DNA of 43,490 bases from contig JAWQRN010000061.1 of assembly GCA_033557685.1 (NCBI GenBank), positions 1-43,490 on the forward strand, written 5' to 3'. The first letter of the stretch is position 1, and every line of letters starts with the position of its first letter. Of the stretch, positions 37,815 to 43,490 are shown piece by piece. Source of the DNA: Sperchopsis tessellata. Its lineage: Eukaryota > Arthropoda > Insecta > Coleoptera > Hydrophilidae. The translations under genes were made by a program, and so were the position numbers. The notes beneath the pieces are model-generated. The model made no database searches, was not told the DNA's origin, and worked only from the letters and a program-made list of their open reading frames with translations.

Positions 37815-38108
37815 CTACAAACTTCCATCCAGTGCTATATTTGAGTCGTCAAGTTGTCCACTCAGCAGTTGATTTTTCTCCGAAATTTCATAGACCAAGT
37901 TGGTATTTGACAATTCATCTTTGGTGATGAATATTTCAGTACCCTCTTCTGTGATAATAATATTATGTATTGACCTCTTATGAGTTCGCAAACTGGACTC
38001 CTGTTTGCATAACAGTCCACAGTAGCAACATTTATAAGGTTTTGAGGTTTGGTGTACAGAATTATGTTTGTATAGTGAAGAATATTCTGTAAATCTTTTT
38101 CCACAATC
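37815..38108 (-). CDS. ZNF143: C2H2 zinc-finger protein (ZNF143/ZNF76, Staf type), last coding exon
   Basis: A TTATAG acceptor at 38110-38109 opens 97 codons in phase 0 to a TAG. It begins DCGKRFTEYSSLYKHNSVHQ and continues SKPYKCCYCGLLCKQESSLR and THKRSIHN. These are the second half of one C2H2 finger and one complete finger (C-x2-C-x12-H-x4-H). The run C-G-K-R-F-T-E-Y-S-S-L-Y-K-H is, as I recall the family, the same as in the last two fingers of vertebrate ZNF143 and ZNF76. Those activate snRNA and many mRNA promoters. The C-terminal 48 residues are acidic and Asn/Ser-rich without a recognised motif, and are much shorter than the vertebrate tail. The first finger's opening cysteine must lie in an upstream exon, which I did not find in the window. 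Confidence 0.85.
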   Translation of the reverse strand, partial: DCGKRFTEYSSLYKHNSVHQTSKPYKCCYCGLLCKQESSLRTHKRSIHNIIITEEGTEIFITKDELSNTNLVYEISEKNQLLSGQLDDSNIALDGSL

Positions 38109-38633
38109 CTATAACAAAAGAAAGAAATCTTGTATCTCTGTAATTGAGTATCTGCACATGTAAATGCCTCGAAACAATAATATGAAAATTAGAAATCCAA
38201 AATAAACAAATATATATGATGAAACACGCATGCCATGGGTATCTTGGTTATTATTACAGATACAGAAAATATAAATTGACAAACTGGTTTAAAAAAATTT
38301 TGCTTATTAAAATAAGGTGAAAAAATGTATTATTTTCGAAATATTTTGAAAAATCTAAAAAATGCTTAGTCTTTAAAATGAAGATAGTAAGTAGAAAAGA
38401 CGTAAGAGTGTTACAGTTATTATATTCATGCTAAAAAACTACTGTTTTTTTAGGTTACTTTTATGGTTTGCTGGAAATGATTTTGTGAAAGGTCACACAT
38501 TATTATATCTAGCTTACTTACTCTAGATAAAAAAAAATATTCAAAGTATAAAAATTATTGACAATTAAATTTAAATTGCTCACAACTAAAAATGACTTTA
38601 TGGTAAGTGATTTTACATTGCAACTACCATTTT
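38109..38633. other. Intron of the zinc-finger gene, start
   Basis: AT-rich sequence without a recognised exon or element. Confidence 0.5.
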
Positions 38634-39980
38634 CATTACACCAAATAGTCAAGGAGTCAATTTATAAATAGTAGCAAATGGTACGATATGTATCATATAC
38701 ATTACCAGACATGTTACTGTATTAACAGGTTGAATGCCGATCACTCCGATCGGAGTGCATCGGATTCCTTCAGTAGCGCCGATCATTCCAACCAGAGTAG
38801 TGGTTACATTACGACTCCTTGCTATAGTATTTCATTGGCGTTGGCTATGGACCATGTTTCTGTTTGGAAGTCATTGAAAATGGTTTGTTTTAACACGTGC
38901 TTTTGTTGGTTTAGCGTTTTTTTTTTGGTGTGGTTATAATTTGAGATTTAAAAATGCACAATAAAACAGGGCCTTCTGGCGTTAATAAAAGACATTCTAT
39001 TGAAGAAAAAGGCATTATTTATAAAAAAAGGTAGTTAACTGATGATGAGTTATTACAAAATTTAGAGAATAACAGCAGTTGTGATGGATTTACTCCTGAT
39101 TTGGACGATGACGAATTAAGTTCAAGCTCAGAGCTTAAAGATAGTACTAATATTACCAATGTGCTTGCAAATACAAATCAAGCAGTACCAAGCTGTGATC
39201 ATAAAAAATGGAGTAACACAGGTGCGTTGAAGCAACTTGTGTTTCAGAAAACTCATGAATTATTGGTGCCAATTCCATGACACAGCACACCAATCGATTT
39301 TTTTCAAACGATTGATAACGACAGTTTCTTACAGACTGTTTCGGAACAAACAAATGCTAACACAGTTGAGGTTTTGTTACGCCCAGAAACATCTGTGAAA
39401 TCTCGTATCACTACTTGGAAAGATGTAACAGTGGACGAATTAAATTTTTTTTTTGATATGTTGCTCCATACAGGAACAATACATTTGAGTCGTCTGAACG
39501 ATTACTGGAAAACTGACCTTTTATTTGATATACCTATTTTTAAAAAATACATGTCACAAAATAGATTTCTCATTATTTTGAGATGCTTGCATTTTACGAC
39601 TCCAGAAACATCTCCAGCTGATCGTCTCCGAAAGATAAGATCTGTGATAGATTTTATTAATACAAAAATGAATGACTTTATTACCCCGGAAGAGAGCTAT
39701 CATTGGACGAATCTATGATACTTTGACGTGGTTGTCTGCAATTCAAGCAGTATATAAAATTTTTGCATTTACATGAAGAGAAATGTTGTGTATCTAGATC
39801 ATTTTTATAATAGTGTTAAGTTGGCTACCAAGCTGCTACAGGGAAATACATATTGTACTGGAACGCTAAGAGTTGACAGAAAAAACAATCGAAAAGAGTT
39901 AATGATTACAAATTTAAAACAAGGAGAGAACATTACACCAAATAGTCAAGGAGTCAATTTATAAATAGTAGCAAATAGTA
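38634..39980 (+). repeat. 46-bp direct repeats flanking the truncated piggyBac copy
   Basis: CATTACACCAAATAGTCAAG and the 26 bases that follow are identical at 38634-38679 and 39931-39976. After one mismatch three more bases match. The second copy starts at the exact point where piggyBac similarity ends. Confidence 0.9.
38726..39930 (+). mobile_element. piggyBac transposon copy 2, 3'-truncated and internally deleted
   Basis: TTAA at 38722-38725 is followed by CAGGTTGAATGCCGATC and the sub-terminal hairpin. The N-terminal transposase then follows, about 90% or more similar to copy 1 by eye: MHNKTGPSGVNKRHSIEEKG at 38954, an in-frame TAG near 39033, and TWKDVTVDELNFFFDMLLHT from 39414. The first catalytic L-D-E-S region is present (about 39705-39716). 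Then about 170 bp are missing relative to copy 1, and the second-Asp region is V-Y-L-D-H-F-Y-N-S. The copy stops in the equivalent of about 36050 of copy 1. The C-terminal half and the right end are gone. Confidence 0.92.
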
Positions 39981-40700
39981 ATAAAATTAATATTTTCTTG
40001 TAAACAAAAAACTTTTCCATATTTTGTTTTATTTATTTTTCATGCAAACAAAGTCTTTAAACCAATTTAGGTATAGGTCAATTGATAATGGTATAGTATT
40101 TATATCATGTATGACACCTGAATTTGATTTCTAAATGACATATAATTACTGGCATGATCATACTAACAGTCATGGCACAGGTCAAATAGTTCTGTATTTA
40201 ACTAATAGTTTAATTTAAAAATATGTAGCATTGTGTTACATCTGTAAAACATTCATAGATTTAAATTAGTTTAAAATGATTAGTACTTATCGTAAATAAA
40301 ATAAAAATATCTAAACATTTTTTCTTTACAGATTTAGTGTATCTAAAATAAAAATTAGTATTTCTTAGTTTTTAAAATATATAGGAAAGTTAACGACACT
40401 CACTAAAATAAGTGAGTACAAAATTTTAAACCAATTTTTAAATTTAAACTTTTCTGCACCTCTAATAATAACCGAAGTACCAATGGCATGCATGGTCCAC
40501 CGTACATACTGTGTAATAATACTATTAAAAAAACGAACTCTATAACAGAAAATTCGTACTTAAAATAAATGAAATAATTCAATGCTGATCGAAAAATCAT
40601 CTGCTCATATGAGTGATACTCCTGAAGGATATAAGGTTCCACATTGCATATACGTGGACTATTTGATAATGAAGGTAAACAAGAAAAAAATAACGATTAA
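39981..40700. other. Intron or upstream flank of the zinc-finger gene; nothing coding seen
   Basis: AT-rich sequence. The - strand frame at 40403-40642 does not resemble any family I know. Confidence 0.45.
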
Positions 40701-40704
40701 TCAG

Positions 40705-41600
40705 GTTGAATTAAATTTATTTTTCAATATCATCTCCTTTTAGCTCAACATACTTAGCCCAACGATATTCAAGGGCTATGATTCCATTTTTAAAGAGATT
40801 TGGACAACTCTCCAAAATAGCCATCCACAAGATCGATCACTCCACTATCACCAAAATCGTTCTTTCTGCTGATTTGTGAACTTCTGTATTATCTAGTTAA
40901 AACAGAACTTTTTTCCTGGCCAATTGCGATTAATTATTCTTTACGTCATCACTCATACGTTGCAATAAATTGACAAAATATTCGCCATTCATTGTTTATC
41001 CACTTTCTAAATAGTTGATGAAAATTAACTGTATATTCCAAAAAACAGTGGGCATAATCTTTCCAGCAAATGACACCGACTTTGCCTTCTTTGGCAAAGG
41101 TTTGCCTTTCTGTATCCATTGTTTTGACGTATAGTTTACCCAAATCGCATCAACTGTTATGAATTTATGCAAAAAGTTATTCGGGTTTCACTTGAAATGC
41201 TCCAAACTCTCGGATGGAGTATCCATTCGATGTCCATTCAGTTGATATGCTTACCATCTCTGTTATTTCTCAAACTTTCAATACGCGGACAGCAAGCACG
41301 ATTTTATGGATTTTTAGAATTATTTCTTCGGTTGTCACCTCATTTGAGCATCCTGTTTGGTGTAAGTCTTCACAATTTGTTCGACCACATATAAAATTTG
41401 AAACCCGTGTGTGAACGTTTTAAATGACAATGCAGATTCGCCAAGAATTACATCTAGCTTGACTTAAATTTGAGTAGCCGTTTTTCCTTAAAAAACCTTC
41501 TTTTTCCCCCTCTTAAAATCACTGACACCGTTTTCCTTAACGAACTGTTAAACACAAACTAAGCAATATACTGAATTGAAATTTGACATTTGCTTGTTTG
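40705..41600 (-). mobile_element. Mariner transposon of a second subfamily (mori/vertumnus-like), decayed
   Basis: On the - strand a mariner transposase is readable in pieces. VLGESALSFKTF-type text near 41450 comes first, then EVTTEEIILKIHKIVLA and VLKVREITEMVSIS (about 41350-41240), LSMKKLFAKFIHNS (about 41195-41160), and KIMPTVFWNIQLIFINYL with NGEYFVNLLQRMSDDVKN (about 41065-40945). Then VLF-LDNTEVHKSAERT follows (about 40910-40860), carrying the D-N-x-x-x-H motif of the second catalytic Asp. The C-terminus ALEYRWAKYVELKGDDIEK closes it (about 40770-40720). Frameshifts and stops occur throughout. Terminal repeats were not resolved. Confidence 0.8.
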
Positions 41601-41649
41601 AAGAATTAAACAAAATGGCAGAAGATACAATTTTTTAATAGTGATGTCA

Positions 41650-42080
41650 TATATATATATGCCATTACCTAAGTTACCAAACAGTCGTCTTAAATTTGAA
41701 CCAGCTTTTTTGAGAATCAAGTATGAAGAAACTTTCTCAGGTTTTCTTGGTAAATAAATGGTCACCAGAGATTTAATTTTTTCCTAGTTACAACTTCTGG
41801 GTAAATTTTTCTGTAAGTTTCCAAAAAAACAACGGGCATTCATAGATTTATAAGGCCGATACTATAGAATGTTGCTATGTTTAAAATGTCCTCGACATGT
41901 TTCATCAAAACGGATCTTACAAATTATTCCTAGCGCTCTTTTTTGAACAATATAAACTCTATTTAAGTCAGGGGAAACTCCCAGAAACATATTACTAAAG
42001 TGTAAAATAGAATGAACATTTGCAAAATAAAGAATATTTAGCATCTGGAAATCCAGTTGTTTACCTCTACTTGTTTTTCC
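41650..42080 (-). pseudogene. LINE RT C-terminal fragment (CR1/Jockey-like)
   Basis: The - strand reads VHSILHFSNMFLGVSPDLNR, V-Y-I-V-Q-K-R-A-L-G-I-I-C, then F-K-H-S-N-I-L, and after a frame change YIYECPLFFWKLTEKFTQKL. In intact insect CR1/Jockey-like elements the corresponding text is H-S-x-x-x-Y-G-I-I-F-W-G...Q-K-(R/K)-A-(I/V)-R-I-I...L-F-K-K-L-x-I-L...Y-I-(Y/F)-E. This is the post-RT C-terminal region. Only this part survives, next to the mariner copy. Confidence 0.75.
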
Positions 42081-42264
42081 AGATTTACACTAGATTTGGC
42101 TGTAGCAATTCAATCCAATACTAATCTATATGTTAAAATTTTGAATGGCTATTTTAAGCACTTTGGCAGGAACAATAATTGTTCTTAAACCTATTACCAA
42201 GTCCTTGAAAAATTTCTTTCACCATTATAAAATATTTTTGTAATTTTATCATGATTAAACAATA
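42081..42264. other. Unassigned short stretch before a mariner copy
   Basis: No feature seen except the TA target dinucleotide at 42263-42264. Confidence 0.4.
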
Positions 42265-43089
42265 TTGGGTGTTATCCAAGCCGTTATTATTTGAAAATGA
42301 AAACTAAAAACACGAATTAAAATGAGATAGGGATATATTTACAAAATGTTTAAATTTTTCATTGAGATGTGTAGAGTGAAGATGCTATGAATGAAAGGAC
42401 AGATCGTCGATAGTTTTCACGTTTTAAAGACGGTAATTTCGACTTGAAAGACATGGAGCATTCCGGACGACCAGTAGAATTCGATCAGAACCGCTTAAAC
42501 CACCTTATTCAAGAAGATCCCCTTCAAACCATGGCACAAGCAGAGGTTCCATTACCGCATCAGTCATGGTCAACAAGCGAAATAAGATTTGCATCTGCGC
42601 AAGTCGATGATTTGCGTCTGGTGAGATTGTCAAGGCGTTATCCACTATGAGATACTTGTACACAACCAGACAGTCAACGCTGAGCTATACATTCTGTAAT
42701 TGCATAGGCTGAACACGGTAATTCCACAAAAAAGGCCGGATCGATAATATTATAATAATACCGCCCGCTCTCATATCGCTAACATCATGAAAAATGCCAT
42801 TCAAACGCTTGGTTGGGAAGTCCTGCCGCACCCTCCATATTCTCCAGACCAAGCATCATTGGATTTCTACCTTTTCTGGTCGCTTTTGAACGGTTTGCAA
42901 GGCGTTTCCTTCAATAATTACGTCGAATTACGGACATGGTTGGATGACTTCTTCGAGTCAAGAACGGATGGTTTTTATTGCAGAGGCATCATAAAACTGT
43001 AGAATGTTGGCAAGAAATTGTAAATAATGAAGAATACATTTTTGACTAATTTCTTGTAAAAAACGGACAGAACTTATGTTAACACCCAA
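42265..43089 (+). mobile_element. Mariner (irritans/Hsmar-like), both ends, internally deleted
   Basis: The left end TTGGGTGTTATCCAAG and the right end (reverse) TTGGGTGTTAACATAAG are inverted repeats, flanked by TA at 42263-42264 and 43090-43091. The interior (+) has the N-terminal half: N-E-R-T-D-R-R-stop-F-S-R-F-K-D-G-N and GRPVEFDQNRLNHLIQEDPL. It then jumps at about 42537-42550 to SWSTS, skipping about 300 bp, to the middle region. The C-terminal third is readable: QTLGWEVLPHPPYSPDQASL, holding the third catalytic Asp, and ELRTWLDDFFESRTDGFY, ending near 43035. The subfamily is the same as that of the 17982-18650 fragment. Confidence 0.9.
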
Positions 43090-43091
43090 TA

Positions 43092-43490
43092 GATACCTAT
43101 ATAGAAAAATGAAAGTCAATATTAACAATTATGTTGTCAATACATATCTCAGATGTAACTGTTAACATATTAGGTTCATTGATTATAATAAATTGCATGA
43201 CATTAAAATATGTATGACATAAATATAAAATAAATAAGCAATAAACCACCCACCAGGGCAATGTATTATATTTCCTAAGGATTTTAATTCAATAATGTAT
43301 TCAGCCAATAAAAAAAAAAAAAAACATCTACAAGGTGAAAGTCAGAAATGTTGGGAAACTTTTATTTGTGAATGGATTGTAATTAATTTTTGGAATTTGC
43401 TAGAAAAGGATATGAAATTAAGAGTGAATGATAAAAATCCTTTATCACTGATACAGGGGCACTAAGAAAACAAATCTAACAAAACTATAT
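43092..43490. other. Right edge of the window; nothing coding seen
   Basis: AT-rich sequence with a poly-A run at about 43308-43324. No exon of the zinc-finger gene was recognised here. Confidence 0.45.

Noticed and set aside
1..43490. CRISPR array, tRNA or rRNA genes, bacterial operon or phage
   Set aside because: No evenly spaced repeats with unique spacers, no cloverleaf or rRNA-like segment recognised, and all host genes are intron-split eukaryotic genes.

Overview
The window looks like nuclear DNA of an arthropod, most likely an insect, although the species cannot be read from the sequence. It is strongly AT-rich, its genes are split by GT-AG introns, and it is crowded with decayed transposable elements of kinds common in arthropods: Penelope-like, mariner, piggyBac, hAT, Gypsy, Jockey-type and other LINEs. 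There is no sign of bacterial gene organisation.

Three host genes can be supported. (1) On the + strand, the last two exons of a conventional heavy-chain ferritin (3760-3984, 4283-4471); its 5' exon is not visible. (2) On the - strand, a six-exon gene can be assembled from 33142 down to 16755. The exons are 33142-32959, 22773-22618, 22561-22269, 21223-19970, 19323-19237 and 16898-16755. All junctions keep phase and the total is 2118 nt (705 codons plus stop). The product would have a basic, possibly mitochondrial N-terminus, a linker, a long Gly/Ser-rich repetitive region, and a complete ferritin domain that keeps all the ferroxidase ligands. A ferritin with such an N-terminal extension is the most unusual thing in the window. 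(3) On the - strand, the last coding exon (38108-37815) of a C2H2 zinc-finger gene closely resembling ZNF143/ZNF76 (Staf).

Layout: 1-3759 holds a small foldback element, a putative promoter/first exon, an unidentified ORF and a reversed Penelope 3' fragment; 3760-4471 the ferritin exons; 4472-16754 is intergenic with a long-inverted-repeat MITE, a Penelope copy (8618-10583), a hAT copy with TSD (13395-14623), a 22-bp triplicate and a LINE tail; 16755-33142 is the ferritin-like gene, whose introns hold a LINE endonuclease scrap, a mariner, a Penelope terminus, a second LINE, a deleted Gypsy nested inside a Penelope fragment, and a two-ORF Jockey-type LINE; 33143-37814 is intergenic with a near full-length piggyBac (34748-36935); 37815 onward is the zinc-finger gene, whose upstream intron or flank holds a truncated piggyBac, a mariner, a LINE fragment and an internally deleted mariner with both ends.

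The two ferritin genes converge and share one intron position, so they are probably paralogues. No mobile element here has an intact coding region. No tRNA, rRNA or CRISPR array was seen.
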